Origin: Phyto melanocephala
Lineage: Eukaryota > Arthropoda > Insecta > Diptera > Rhinophoridae
Direction of reading: 5' to 3'
DNA: 64,000 nucleotides
Assembly (NCBI GenBank): GCA_941918925.1
Contig: OW799233.1
Location: 10,036,001 to 10,100,000 of the forward strand
The translations under genes were made by a program, and so were the position numbers. The notes under the pieces were generated by a model. That model ran no database searches. It had not been told where the DNA came from and saw only the letters and a list, made by a program, of their open reading frames with translations. Positions 34,740 through 45,632 of the stretch are shown piece after piece (position 1 is the stretch's first letter; each line of letters begins with the position of its first letter).

Positions 34740-36451
34740 CAGTGATGGAAAAGTTGTTACGACCGTACTTTTTTTGATACTATTTCATTTGAAAAAATAC
34801 CGTGTTACTCCTCTGTAACATTTGATACTCTCAGTGATACGTCTAAAATTTAAAACCATTGATTTCTTAAATTCATCTGTTTTAGCATTTCCCCTTCATC
34901 ACTTGTATTTTAGAAAATGGCAACTCTAGTTCTTATTATGTCTTCTTATTTTGTTTAATTATTACCGATATTTCTGATTTTTGTAAAATGAATTATTTTT
35001 CGATAGTGCTTGATGAGAGCACTGATATAAGCATCAACTAAAACTTGGTGATTGTTATTAGAACTTTTAATGGACAATGTCGTGATCGATTTTTAGGTTT
35101 AATTAATTTATTAGATTTAATTAATTATTTAGATGTCAGCTCATCAAGTGACTAATTTGAAAGTACTTTAAAATTTTTAGAGCTATGCAATATACCTTTA
35201 AATAATATAATCGTTATTACAACCGACAACTGTGCGGTCATGATGGGCTCCTTGAATGGTGTGCATGCAAAGTTTTAAGAAAAAATTCCTCACATTTTTA
35301 CAAACGATTGCATTTGCCACATACTAAATTTAACATCATCCGCTGCATCGAAATATGGAATACCGATTAAAATTGATAAATTTATAAAAGACAAATTTCC
35401 ATTTTTGCAATAGCTCAAGTATAAGGGAGAAGTTCACAACATTCCAAGAGTATTTCGGTGCAGCAACCAGGTGGCTTTCACGGGAGGTAGTAGTTAATAG
35501 AATTTTGGGGCAATGGGAGCCGTTGAGGTACTATTTTAAGTTAAACGATTATGAAAGGGATTCAAGAAATGAAAGGATCGAATTTATAAGATCCGGATTT
35601 TTTGATCCAGTATTCAAAATGACCTTTTTATTTCTTCAACACGTTTTAAAGATCATAAGTTCTTTTATTCTATTAAACGTTTTGTCTGGTAGAACTAATA
35701 ATATTGTACCACTTCTGTTAAAAATGTTTCCAAATGAAAGGCAAAATTTTGAAAATATATACTCTCAGTACAGGGCATTGGCGGATGTTGAAGGAGCTTA
35801 AGCCTTTGGTAAATGAAAATATTTGTAGTTTTTGGTCTAAAGTGGCTAAAACTAAAAACTCTTTGGGCGAGTATATGTTTTCCGACATTTCGAAAATTGC
35901 AAATGGAATTTTATCTTTTCCTCACTCCTCTGCAAATGTAGAGAGGATTTTTTCATATCAAAATCTAATAAAAACCAAACAAAGAAATAGGCTTAATGTT
36001 GATACTGTATCAAGTCTCATTCAGACCAAAGATTTATTGAAATCTAAAGACTCCTGTTGTTATAACTTTGACATATATGTATAGATATATCTAATAAAAC
36101 AATGTCAAACAAATTGTAGTTGCTGTAAACTTTATTACTTTTGATCGCGTATTATAATTATTTACTTATGTTCCTGTTCAATTGGCGCTATTTATCTAGG
36201 GGCTATTTCAGTTTAAAGTGATATACCTTAAAAAGTACAAAAGAAATTTAAAAAATGTTTTGTTTATAGGTAAAATTAACTTTCTATGTATTGATTTATG
36301 GTTTTTGTTAACTTTTTGTTTTCATAAAGATTTTTTTACTCTTTAATGAAAATTTAAAAAAAGAAATAACGATTTGTTACTCTTGAGGTTAAAAAAGTAC
36401 TCTCAAAAAAATTTGTTGATACCGAAATGAAAATCTCATTTCCCAACACTG
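34740..36451 (+). mobile_element. hAT element, 1.7 kb, with decayed transposase
   Basis: Terminal inverted repeats CAGTGATGGAAAAG and CAGTGTTGGGAAAT (reversed) show the CAGTG-TGG start usual in hAT elements. GTTCAGAA is duplicated exactly at 34732-34739 and 36452-36459. It sits inside the Harbinger-like MITE and is therefore younger than that copy. Confidence 0.92.
34988..36084 (+). pseudogene. hAT transposase, frameshifted and interrupted
   Basis: Readable blocks in order: SIVLDESTDISIN (first acidic catalytic block), NLVIVIRTFN, ITTDNCAVMMGSLNGVHAKF (second), NDCICHILNL (C/H motif), NRILGQWEPLRYYFKLND, then in a second frame the C-terminal dimerisation region with ILSFPHSSANVERIFSYQ and IKTKQRNRLNVDTVSSL. 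Stops lie near 35037, 35153, 35277 and 35412, and a frame change occurs near 35780. The two longest open pieces are 35505-35801 and 35734-36084. The family's role is cut-and-paste transposition; this copy cannot supply it. The N-terminal BED-type zinc finger is absent, so the element is also 5'-deleted internally. Confidence 0.88.
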
Positions 36452-36692
36452 GTTCAGAACAAATTTTCTTTATATTGAGTTTGATGTTTTACTTTTGAGA
36501 AAGAGAGAGAGATTATTTTGTTCAGAAAGTTTTTTCTTGAATTGGTTTAATTTTAATTCTTGTTCAGAAGAAACTGAATTGGGAGGCCACTTTTTTCAAT
36601 ATTTACATGAAAATTGAGTTTGATTGCCACATCACACAGTGTCAGTACATTTATTATACAAAAAATGTTTTTGCCGAAAATTAACAATTAAA

Positions 36693-36830
36693 ATGGAATT
36701 TAATGAAAATATTGCTCAAAAATTAATAGAAGAATTAAAAAAACTAGGAAGAGAATGTTTGTATGACATGAGCAATAGTGCATACAAAAAAAATTATTTA
36801 AAACAGGGTTTTCGATTTTTTTTTGTATAA
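36693..36830 (+). pseudogene. Residual N-terminus of a lost Harbinger-type accessory protein
   Basis: An ATG opens 45 codons reading MEFNENIAQKLIEELKKLG and then RECLYDMSNSAYKKN before entering non-homologous sequence. The pattern of an initial Leu-Ile helix, Cys-Leu-Tyr-Asp and then Tyr-Lys is like the beginning of MADF/Myb-SANT-like domains, which accompany PIF/Harbinger transposases. That resemblance is judged by eye on a short piece. Copy 1 has the same first 18 codons. Confidence 0.45.
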
Positions 36831-37146
36831 ATTTCTTTTGCAAACAAATTGACTTTATGCACTTTAAAAATTAAAAATAATAATTTTAGTTTTCTTCTAT
36901 CCGACATTTTCTTCACATATATTTTAATGAAATATTTTACGTTTGTATTTATTTACATAGTTTGCTAGCGGTGCTGCTACTTTGTACAACTGTTTGCATT
37001 TTTATATTATATGGCAGCTTTGTTTTTTCGGATAAATTTTCTGAAATGGGTGAATCGTTGTGCAGAAAGCTCTCAGTAAAAAATGTTATTCTGTTATGTT
37101 ATTCGGAAAAAATTTTGTTCAGAACAAATGGGTGAATTCACCTTAA

Positions 37147-39055
37147 GTTACCGGTATTGTTTCAAACTTTTTACATTGTAGTTAAACAATTTAGGCATTA
37201 TAGCTGCTGGCTGTGATAAATATTTTTTTTTTTACAAATAAGATAAAACCTAATAAATGATTTGAATTATGTCTTAAAGAATATGTTGAAATGTCAATCA
37301 AAATTTGCGGTTAATGTGCACATCTATGAGAAAAACAAAAAAAATAATAATTTTTCAAAAGCTTTTAAAATTATAATCAGTTTAAAGAAATAATAACTAG
37401 AAGTATTTGTTTTAATTTGTTGTATGTTTTTAAATTGTCTGGTGGTAATTTTAGTTTAAAATTTTAATTTAAAATTTTAATATAAAATTTTGTATGATAA
37501 TGTTTGTAAATGAATGTTAACCACAAAAATATATTTAAACAATAATTACGTACAATAAGAATTTAAATTGTTTATTTGGATGTTTTCCACAACCACACAC
37601 AATTCTAGATAATAATTAAGGACATTCACTTACAACCATTTATGTTATCAAGCTAACCACATAACACATATACACATGACGAGTAATTAAGGACATTCAC
37701 TTACCAATTTTTATTTATCAAAAAACAATGAAATTGTAATAAAAAAAAAAATTGTTTGTGGTTTTTTTTCAAAGTAATTAATTTTATGTTAAAGCATTGC
37801 ATAACAATTGCTTATTTTTTTATCTTCAAGACTATAAACTATTTCTCATTAGTTATACAATTAAAAAAAATAGAAAAAAAGAACAATAATTACTGATATC
37901 TTCGAGGTTTCTTAGTGTCTTAACCAAGTGTTAATGGTGCATATTGTGGTAATGAAAAATGATAAATGAGTTTTGCCGGTCGACATTATAAATTATTAAC
38001 AAAAATCTAATGCTTTCACTCTTAGTTTAATTCCAACTCACTGTACAGTGTACGTACTACACCGTATTTAACAAACATAAATAAATACACACACAAATGC
38101 ATATGTGTTATTGTGTGCCTATTTTATGAAAATATTATTATGTTGAATTGATATCTCTCACGTAATAATTTGTACAAGAAAAAAAAAATAAAGAAATAAA
38201 TCAACAAATAATTAAACAGACAGTAGTTGTGGTTGTTAGCAATGCTAACAATGAATGCACTAATAGAATAGAGTCTAATTAAGACTAGAAATATAATAGA
38301 AAAACTGTATTTATGTATGTGCAACCTCGCAGTCATAATTAAGTCTGTTCTTTTTTTTTTTTTTTTTGAAGATTTGATAACTAAAACAAGGAAAACCCAC
38401 ATAATTGCTTTACTTTCATCGTGTTGGTTTTTCTCTCACTTGCAGTGTTGCCACAATTTTAATTTTAGTTAAAATGATAAGCTTTAAAAACATTAGTTCA
38501 TTTGATTACTCGAAAGTTTTTACAATTTTTTTTTACTGAACTTTACAGAGAAATAGATAGGGAATAGAGTAAAAGATTTCCATAAGCGTAAGGTCTTGGG
38601 AAGAAGTTAAAAAGTATGCCAGGCAAGTAAAAATTAATTTTTTTTTAACCGCAATTCATTTGATATGCAATTTCTCTAAAAAGCATAAACTCCCTCCATA
38701 TCCCATAATTTATCAGTCTTTTTATATACAACCTTAAATCTTGTTTAATGCGAATACACCTCGCTAAGGAGCTGGGGCTATCTATATCTTATTCCCTGGT
38801 TTTTGCTATGAGAATTTGTAAATAATCAACGACAGATTGGAATGTGCGGTCTAAGGAGTCCCTTAGATTTGCTTTTAGACAAGCACAATAACGTTTCAGT
38901 CTGTGGCTGTTCCTCTGCTAATCTCTAGAGCAGCATTAGCGCAGATTATTTACCCTGGTTTAACAAAAAATGGCTCTGGTACAATTGAAAAGCGATTCGC
39001 AGTATGACCCAGATTCTAAAGCATTGTTGCCTCTTACCATGCCTTAGTCGATTAC
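37147..39055. other. Non-coding stretch
   Basis: Contains a direct repeat of TAATTAAGGACATTCACTTA (near 37613 and 37684, about 71 bases apart). No gene recognised. The last 350 bases are less AT-rich and may belong to the retrotransposon remnant that follows. Confidence 0.5.
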
Positions 39056-39059
39056 AGTC

Positions 39060-39500
39060 TTGAAGTCAATTAGAAGTCGAACTGTCAAGCGGGAGCTGTA
39101 TGACACCATTTTGACAAGATCACATCACTTGCCGGATTTGGTGTCTCTTTGAGTAAGGCCACGAAGGAAAGGGGACGAACCAGATCGTTTAGGCGGCTTG
39201 CATATTGCCATCAATACTGCCAGCAACCTAGAGATGTCGTTTCGACCATAGCTCGTAAGTTGCGATGTATGCCTGATATCAATAGAGGGCCACGTATGCT
39301 TAGCCGCTCTGCATGTATCCAGGCGACGCCATCTGTTTTTGGCTTTTTCAAGAAAATGTCTGGAGATCTTGCTTTTGATAGTGCCCAACGAGATTGCTAC
39401 TGCAAAGCAGATCCGCTCGTTACCATAGTAGCCCCTATGTAAAGGACCATAACTAAAGCAATGTCATTCACTTTACCCAGCACTGATAATTCTTTCCTGC
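39060..39500 (-). pseudogene. Non-LTR retrotransposon ORF2 C-terminal remnant, copy A
   Basis: The minus-strand frame (39388-39125 open) reads GTIKSKISRHFLEKAKNRW, DTCRAAKHTWPSID, NDISRLLAVLMAICK. This is the segment that follows RNase H in several insect non-LTR retrotransposons (I, LOA and R1-type clades). It aligns with copy B (ETIKSYIFRHFF, DKCKEAKLTW). Nucleotide similarity to copy B also holds at 39070-39150, the presumed 3' part. The RNase H core itself is missing here. The plus-strand frame 39149-39442 is a shadow. Confidence 0.65.
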
Positions 39501-41575
39501 ATTGACCGATACAATTGAATGTGGTGGTGTATGAACTGACTATCGACAAATCATAAAGTTTTAGTTTGCTGTCTTTTGTCAGTATAATGACTGCAGCTAA
39601 ATATTAATTTTAAACGCATTTGTGACTTATCATTGTTGGACTCCAAACAAACATAACTGGCTCTTGAATATCCAATCTATTTTTTCTACCCATTTTTATG
39701 CTTCCGCAATTTGAAAATAGTTTTAACGCTTTATTTTTGATCTCTATTGGCATTGCTTTATATTCAATCCTATTTAACTTTATGGTTTATATCAAAGATT
39801 GCACTGTGTGGTTTATCATGGATTAAAGGGAGCGAAAATTGTTCTCTAAATAGAGCCGGCAATTGGGAGAGATTATATCGCTGCTAACCAGAGTCCTCTA
39901 TCGTAAAACGAGAATCAGTAATGCCTCTGGTTATTAATGAGGCCTCTCCGCGACCATACTCTGGCTTCAGTTGTTGCCTAAAGAGAGAGATATAGACTGT
40001 CGATTTAACGGCTGTTGCTCGTGCTAGTGACTGACTTAAGGCAGCCATTAGCTTCCCTTGAAGCTGTTGCTTTTCAGTAGTGCAACTTGTTTGTTTGGTT
40101 ATTCGTCCTCTTATGATGTGTGGGACTGGGAGTTCAGTTTGTGTTTTTCACCAAACTAGATTTGATGTCGCTAATTGACTCTAGGCCCTGTTACGAGGAA
40201 TAAGATGAAATGAGCACTCAACTGATTACGTGAGGTTCTTATACAAAAATTGGCCACCAGTATGTTATATTCAGAAAACTTAAATTTGAATTTAGGGGCG
40301 GAGGTTGAGCGTCAGCAATTTAATTCAGCTCTACGACTACCGGTAGATACGTAGCCACCACAATCACTGTATTAACCAGCATTATATATCTATTTGACGG
40401 ATAGAAATTCGATGATTCTTTTTGCACAAAAATATCATCATATCATAAACACGTACATAGATGTTAAGAGAGCAATACAACAGTAGAGAAGATTTACGCT
40501 CACAATCGCATGTTAAAGAGGGCTATGAACAGAAGGAAATTAACGAATACCGAACTAAATCTTAAACTTAAAATATGAACAAAACTTTAATGGGTTCAAT
40601 TAAACCATGTCAATGAAAATTTTGCATCAACTATTTTAAAAGACTGACGAAGAAAGTGTTGAAGTGTATTAACTGCTAAAAGTGAACGAGTAACAAAATG
40701 CTTAAATTCGTTAATAAGTTTTGTTTTTTGTTAATTTTGTTTTCTTTATTTTCATACAAAATTGCAACAATTGCTCCGTATGTATTCATGCGTATGTAAA
40801 TTCATGCAAATTGAATTTTTTTTATTTTTCATTCTTTGCCAATGATAACCCCAGATGTTTGCAAGAAGTCTGAAACGTGTATTGTCTGCTTGTAATTTGT
40901 TTTCATAGTTTTGGTCTGTTGAAACAAAAGCAATGTCTCTGTTAAAGAGCGTGAGATGTATGGTACGTGATATAGAAATTGGGCTAAATGTTGAAGAACA
41001 TGGTACGCAGTCTTTCAATATAATTGTTGCAAAAAACGCAACAATACCAGCAATTTAATACTTTGTTGTAGAGTTTATTGTATTTTTATTATTTTAAACA
41101 CTAAGTTTATTACGCATATTCAAATTGAAATTAATCTAGGAATTTGCTAGTGATCTAAAGGGGTAATTAGGATTATTAAAGAAAATTTTATAGGCAAAAA
41201 CCTTAATATTAATTAAAAACAGTTTTTCTTTATATAAAGTTAATCGAAGTAGAATAAATTTTTATAATATTTTTAAAATTTCGAAATATTTAGTTAATGG
41301 CTGTTGAGAAGTATCTTTAACAATAGATTATGTGTGTATGTATGTGTTTCTTTTATATTTCAAACACAATATTAATTAGTGTTTTATTATTAATGAATTA
41401 CGAAAAAATAAATATTTTTTAAACAATTCCATGTACGGTTTTTATTTTAATTAATTAGCCGTCTACTGAATTCATGTTTTTTAGCTGCTCGTAATTACAC
41501 AGATCGACAAAATTAAGTAAAATATACTGGCTCTAGCTGAGAGTACTTTAATGGTTGGTTGGTTGTCTTGATAGT
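39501..41575. other. Non-coding stretch
   Basis: No gene recognised. The part at 39800-40400 has a more balanced composition than its surroundings and could be further remnant of the retrotransposon, but I found no readable motif. Confidence 0.45.
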
Positions 41576-41579
41576 TCCC

Positions 41580-42900
41580 TACGCGCGAACTGTCAAGTGA
41601 CGTCTGTCAGATACAGTTTTGACAAGACCATTTCACTTGCCATATTCGGTGCTTTTTAGAGAAAGTATAAGAGGGGGTGCTACTAGAACCATATGTAGAC
41701 CCAGCAGTTCGTTAATTGTAACCTCAGAATCTAAGAGAGCTTATTTATTTAAGGTTGGGTAGAAAAAAAGGATTATTAAAAGCCCAAATCTAGGTCAGGT
41801 ATACACGAATGCCTAATTGGCTTTATATGGAAATAAAATTCTTCTAATAAAACCATAATCCTAATTCCCCAAGAACGCAACTAGGTCAAGAGCTAGTCTC
41901 CTTAATTTAATTCCTTATAACTAGCCAATTCGAATTCGATATTCCAAGTTCAGCGTAGCTTTTACGTTGAAGTTTTCGCCTATAATACGGCCTAATTACG
42001 CCAAGGCAAAGCAATATTCCACCGTCTTGTCATTTTCCTCGCATGCTCCACATGTCGATACCTCTGACAATCCCATGCGAGCTAGATGAGTTTACATTTC
42101 CGTGTAGACTGTTATTACACTAGTTAATCTCAACTCAAATTCAGAATCTCCTTCGATTTCTCAAGATTTAAGAGCATTTATTTAGTATATGCTTGTATAA
42201 GATTCTATGTCTCTTGGTAGCGAGGGCAGAACATTCACAGAGAAGGTAGAAAACCGATATTTTCTTTTCCAAATTCAAACAACTGCAACAATGGTTGTTT
42301 TAGGGGAAGTCCAAATGGGCTTTCTCTTTTATATTTCTTATATCTAGAGCCCGATCAACACCGCCAGCAGTCTAGAAAGATCCACGTAAGCTTAGCCTCT
42401 TTACACTTATCCAGTTCACGTCATCTGTTTTCGTCTGTTTGAAAAAAGTGTCTGAAGATGTAGCTTTTGATAGTCTCTAACGCGATTGCATTTGCGTTGG
42501 AGTTATCAAAAGCAGATCCCCACCCATCTGCCCGCTCATTATCATAGTGGCTTCTATGCACAGTTACCCAAACTAAAGCAAAGCAAGGCAGTTAAGCAAA
42601 CCTTGACACCTCTTTCTTGCCCTGGCGGGTTTTTTTAGACATGGGTAACAACAGTACCGCTTGACTGTCAAGAAGACTACTCATATTCCCGTGATTATTC
42701 TTGTGATTGAGTTTCCTACATGGAACATCCTAAATGGCGAAAATTTCTGCCTTAAATACGTTGCATTCATCCGGAAGGCAGAAAAGCAACAAATACTACC
42801 CCACAGCTGATCCTAGAACTGTCTGTATAAATGCTGGCGTCAAAGCTGTCTACAAGGCAAACCCTGTCCGACTCACTCTATAAAATAATGAGAATTTTAA
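41580..42900 (-). pseudogene. Non-LTR retrotransposon remnant with RNase H domain, copy B
   Basis: Minus-strand translation with frame changes gives the RNase H landmarks: DASIYTDSSRIS (first Asp, near 42838), RLPDECNVFKAEIFAI-like reading (Glu, near 42760), LLDSQAV (Asp, near 42675) and NERADGWGSAF (Asp, near 42555). Then come ETIKSYIFRHFF and CKEAKLTW. Nearer the 3' end, CGACEENDKTVEYC (near 42050) is the zinc-knuckle-like CxxC...C motif that ends this class of ORF2. The reverse transcriptase domain is not visible, so the copy is 5'-truncated, as is usual for target-primed integration. Many stops; not functional. Confidence 0.75.
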
Positions 42901-43124
42901 ACGCCCTATCAACTCGAAATACGATGTGATGTGATAGAATCAGAAGATTGGTCGAGATCTAAGGCAGCCTGGCCAAAATTTTCGCATGATCATATTATTT
43001 TGATCTCCAACGTCCAGATTTTTTAAGTAGATAAGACCATAATATGACGGTTAATGGAAACGAAGTGCAATTATGCTACATTTATTAAAACTTTCACAAT
43101 TTTCTCACAATCTGAAGGTATAAA
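42901..43124. other. Non-coding spacer
   Basis: Nothing recognised. Confidence 0.5.
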
Positions 43125-43241
43125 GGTCCGTATTCATAAACAATATTTAAGGTCTATTAAAGGCTTATTTGACAGATGTTTTAGCGAAATTTGTCAAATA
43201 AGCCTTCAATAAACCTAAAATATTTTTTATGAATACGGCCC
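43125..43241. mobile_element. 117-bp foldback element
   Basis: GGTCCGTATTCATAAA at the left pairs with TTTATGAATACGGCCC at the right. The inner arms GGCTTATTTGACA and TGTCAAATAAGCC also pair, leaving a loop of about 18 bases. A worn relative lies at about 57559-57640. Confidence 0.8.
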
Positions 43242-43843
43242 AAAGAATATATTTCTTTTTATTCTCTATCGCTACCCACATTTGTTTAAGAATACGCTTT
43301 TTTCGTAGCACCGTGTTATTAATGTTTTGCCTTTATTTTAACTAATATGTAGTTTTACTTTCATCATTTTAAATCGCTTGAGTACTTAAAAGTAGTCATA
43401 AAAACTTAAGCATTAATTAATTATAAATCATTTAACATAATTTCTGTAAAGTTTACGCGTTAAAAACATTTGTTAACGTCTGATTAAAATGTGTTTGAAA
43501 CATTTAATTTATTACATTCAATTGCTTAACTCTGCGCATTGTTGTAAGACCCCTGTTCTATATTTGCTATGAAGTGTGAAATTAATTTTATAATCTTTTA
43601 ATTTAAATATCAAAATTCACTTTACCCAGCAACACAACATTTTGAAAAGCTTTTCACAGAATCACATCTTCATTACAGCAACGTGATGGTTGCCAAGGAA
43701 AAGGAACTAATTTTAAAGAATTTTCGAAAAATTCATTTTAAATATTTTTACAACTCGAAACGTAAAGCAATAACTTGAGACAGCTTTAAATATTTCAACA
43801 ATTTCTGTAGCAGAACAAAAATTAGGAAATTGTTTTCATTGTA
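43242..43843. other. Non-coding stretch
   Basis: No gene recognised. TTTACCCAGCAACAC occurs at 43622. Confidence 0.55.
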
Positions 43844-44345
43844 AAGGGTGCTTTTTAGCGGACTAATTACAATTAATATAAAGCACGAAAAAAGTTTTTA
43901 CGAATATAAAAAAATACTCAATTTGAGAGATAATTTTATTGTATTAAATGTTGAATATGTTTGTAGGCATATGGAAGCTGCTTCTGGTTCGGCTACAGTG
44001 CATTCTAGATGTACAATTTGAGACTATTTTTAGGCATTTTGGGCCATGTCTGTGCGAGGTCCGTATAATCGTCCAAAGTTGCTAGTTTGTTAGCATAAGC
44101 CATTGACATCATGTGATTTTAGAGAAAATAATCGACAGGTGTTATATCGGATGATGTAAGGTGTGATTTCACTAGAACCTTTCGTGAAACAAGGCGTCCA
44201 CAAAATGTTTCCTTTAGTCAATTGAGTGTTCGATGCGGTGTATGGCATGTGATATCAAACTGCCACAGCAGCATATTTTTAGCTTATAATGCATCCAATT
44301 AGGGATCAGAATGTTTACTAATCAGTGCTGTAATCCGCTTGGTCT
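43844..44345 (-). pseudogene. DD41D-type mariner transposase, C-terminal part
   Basis: The terminal repeat AAGGGTGCTTTTTAGCGG at 43844 is preceded by TA and resembles the end of the mariner at 55645. Minus-strand reading gives MLLWQFDITCHTPHRTLN (second Asp block, near 44240), LKETFCGRLVSRK, then SSDITPVDYFL (third Asp) and MMSMAYANK-ATLDDYTD. The spacing between the two Asp blocks fits 41 residues if one residue is missing. Stops and shifts make it non-functional. The 5' part may extend to about 44700, but I could not read it. Confidence 0.7.
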
Positions 44346-44727
44346 TAATGGCAAGCATTTTTCAAGTCTTGCTTTGAAAGAATTTACCCTGAAGTTAAAA
44401 AAAAAAATGGAACAGTGTAGTTTATATTACAGTCTTTGATATTTTTATATCATCGTCGTCAAGGCCATATAATTGTATTCCATATATTCGTCAGCGACAG
44501 TGTGCGATGGAGCCACAGTTTTCGTCCCCGGAGTCACATTGAATATTATGATGACACACTCGCCTACCATAAAATCATTTTGCGAAATATCATAAAATCG
44601 AAAATATTGTAAAAATGTTATCAGTTAGTCGTTGGGAAAAAGCCGAGGAAAATCTATCTCTAACCAACATAGCAATTTTTAGATCTCTCATCAACTAATG
44701 CGGCTCTATTGAGACTCCTTTTATATC

Positions 44728-45632
44728 GGGTATCCCAACTAGAACGCAATTTTTAAATTTGGCGCCATTCGAAGTGTCATTGTTTGACATTTGAACAATT
44801 GTTATTGTTTGCTAGTACAAGGTACGAGGTTAGTAAAAATGGAGCGCTACACGAACGACGAATGAATTTCTCATTGTGAAATTGTTTTACCAAAATGGTG
44901 AAAGTTTTGCGGCTACAGTTCGCAAATTGCGATCATCCCATTTCCATCTTGATGGCTTCGTCAATAGGCAGAATTGTCGCATTTGGAGTGAGGAAAATCT
45001 TCGAGTGATTCACAAGAAGCAAATGCATCCTCAACGTGTCACTGTGTGGTGTGGTTTTTGGGCTGGAGGAATCATTGAACCTTTTTTTTTTATGAAAATG
45101 AGGCAGGTCAAGCGCAAACAGTCAATGGTGTTCGGTATCGTGAAATGATAACCAGTTTTTCTTGCCTAGAATTAAAGAAATAAATGTGGAGGGCATGTGG
45201 TTTCAACAAGATGGCGCCACATGTCATACAGCCAGAGAAACAATTCAATTGCTGCATCAGTCATTTCCCGGTCCTGTTATTTCGCGTTTTGGAGACCAGA
45301 ATTGGCCGCCTAGATCGTGTGATTAAGTACCTTTAGATTTTTTTGTTTTTTGAAGTCGATGGTTTACGCGAATAAGCCGACGACGACTCAAGCCTTAAAA
45401 GAGGAAATTGGACGCTGCATTAATGAAATACCGCAGTATTTATGTAAAAAGGTCATTGAAAATTGCATTAAAAGATCGCGTGTGTGCCAGCAAAGCCGCG
45501 GCGGCCATCTATATTGTTCCATACATAACCTCATTCTGTCTAATTTACGATATAATAAAGTTTCACGATTTTTTTTTTTAAATATCTGTGTTTTATTTAA
45601 AATTTAAAAATTGCGTTCTCGTTGGGACACCC
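44728..45632 (+). mobile_element. DD41D-type mariner, internally deleted (copy 2)
   Basis: Inverted ends GGGTATCCCAACTAGAACGC and GGGTGTCCCAACGAGAACGC (reversed), each followed by AATTTTTAAATTT. TATA borders the right end and TATATC the left. The 905-bp size reflects loss of about 0.4 kb. Confidence 0.88.
44839..45530 (+). pseudogene. DD41D mariner transposase, internal deletion
   Basis: Begins MERYTNDE followed by a stop. In another frame FYQNGESFAATVRKLRS is fused directly to SHFHLDGFVNRQNCRIW (first Asp). HPQRVTVWCGFWAGGII follows, then MWFQQDGATCHTARETI (second Asp) and NWPPRSCD-PLDFFVF (third Asp). The gap between FQQD and PLD is 41 residues, which is the DD41D signature. The end reads VCQQSRGGHL. 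One stop interrupts the last catalytic block (CD-stop-VPLD). The missing segment is the helix-turn-helix region and its linker, as in the copy at 22166. Confidence 0.88.

Larger units (their letters stand above)
34707..37143 (+). mobile_element. PIF/Harbinger-like MITE, copy 2, split by hAT
   Basis: Ends AGCCGGATTCACCCAT and AGGTGAATTCACCCAT (reversed), with TAA on both sides (34704-34706 and 37144-37146). The element is inverted relative to copy 1 and interrupted at 34740-36451. It keeps a longer stretch of coding sequence than copy 1, so both are different internal-deletion products of one autonomous element. Confidence 0.85.

Noticed and set aside
34740..36451. Gene order or repeats suggesting a CRISPR, operon or bacterial insert
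   Set aside because: No array, ribosome-binding site or bacterial gene appears anywhere; all repeats have eukaryotic transposon structure.
32283..37143. The two inverted Harbinger-like copies as TIRs of one 4.9 kb element
   Set aside because: Each copy has its own pair of ends and its own 3-bp duplication (TTA and TAA), so they are two insertions.
39149..39442. 97-codon plus-strand frame
   Set aside because: It is antisense to the non-LTR ORF2 remnant, which has homologous wording in copy B.
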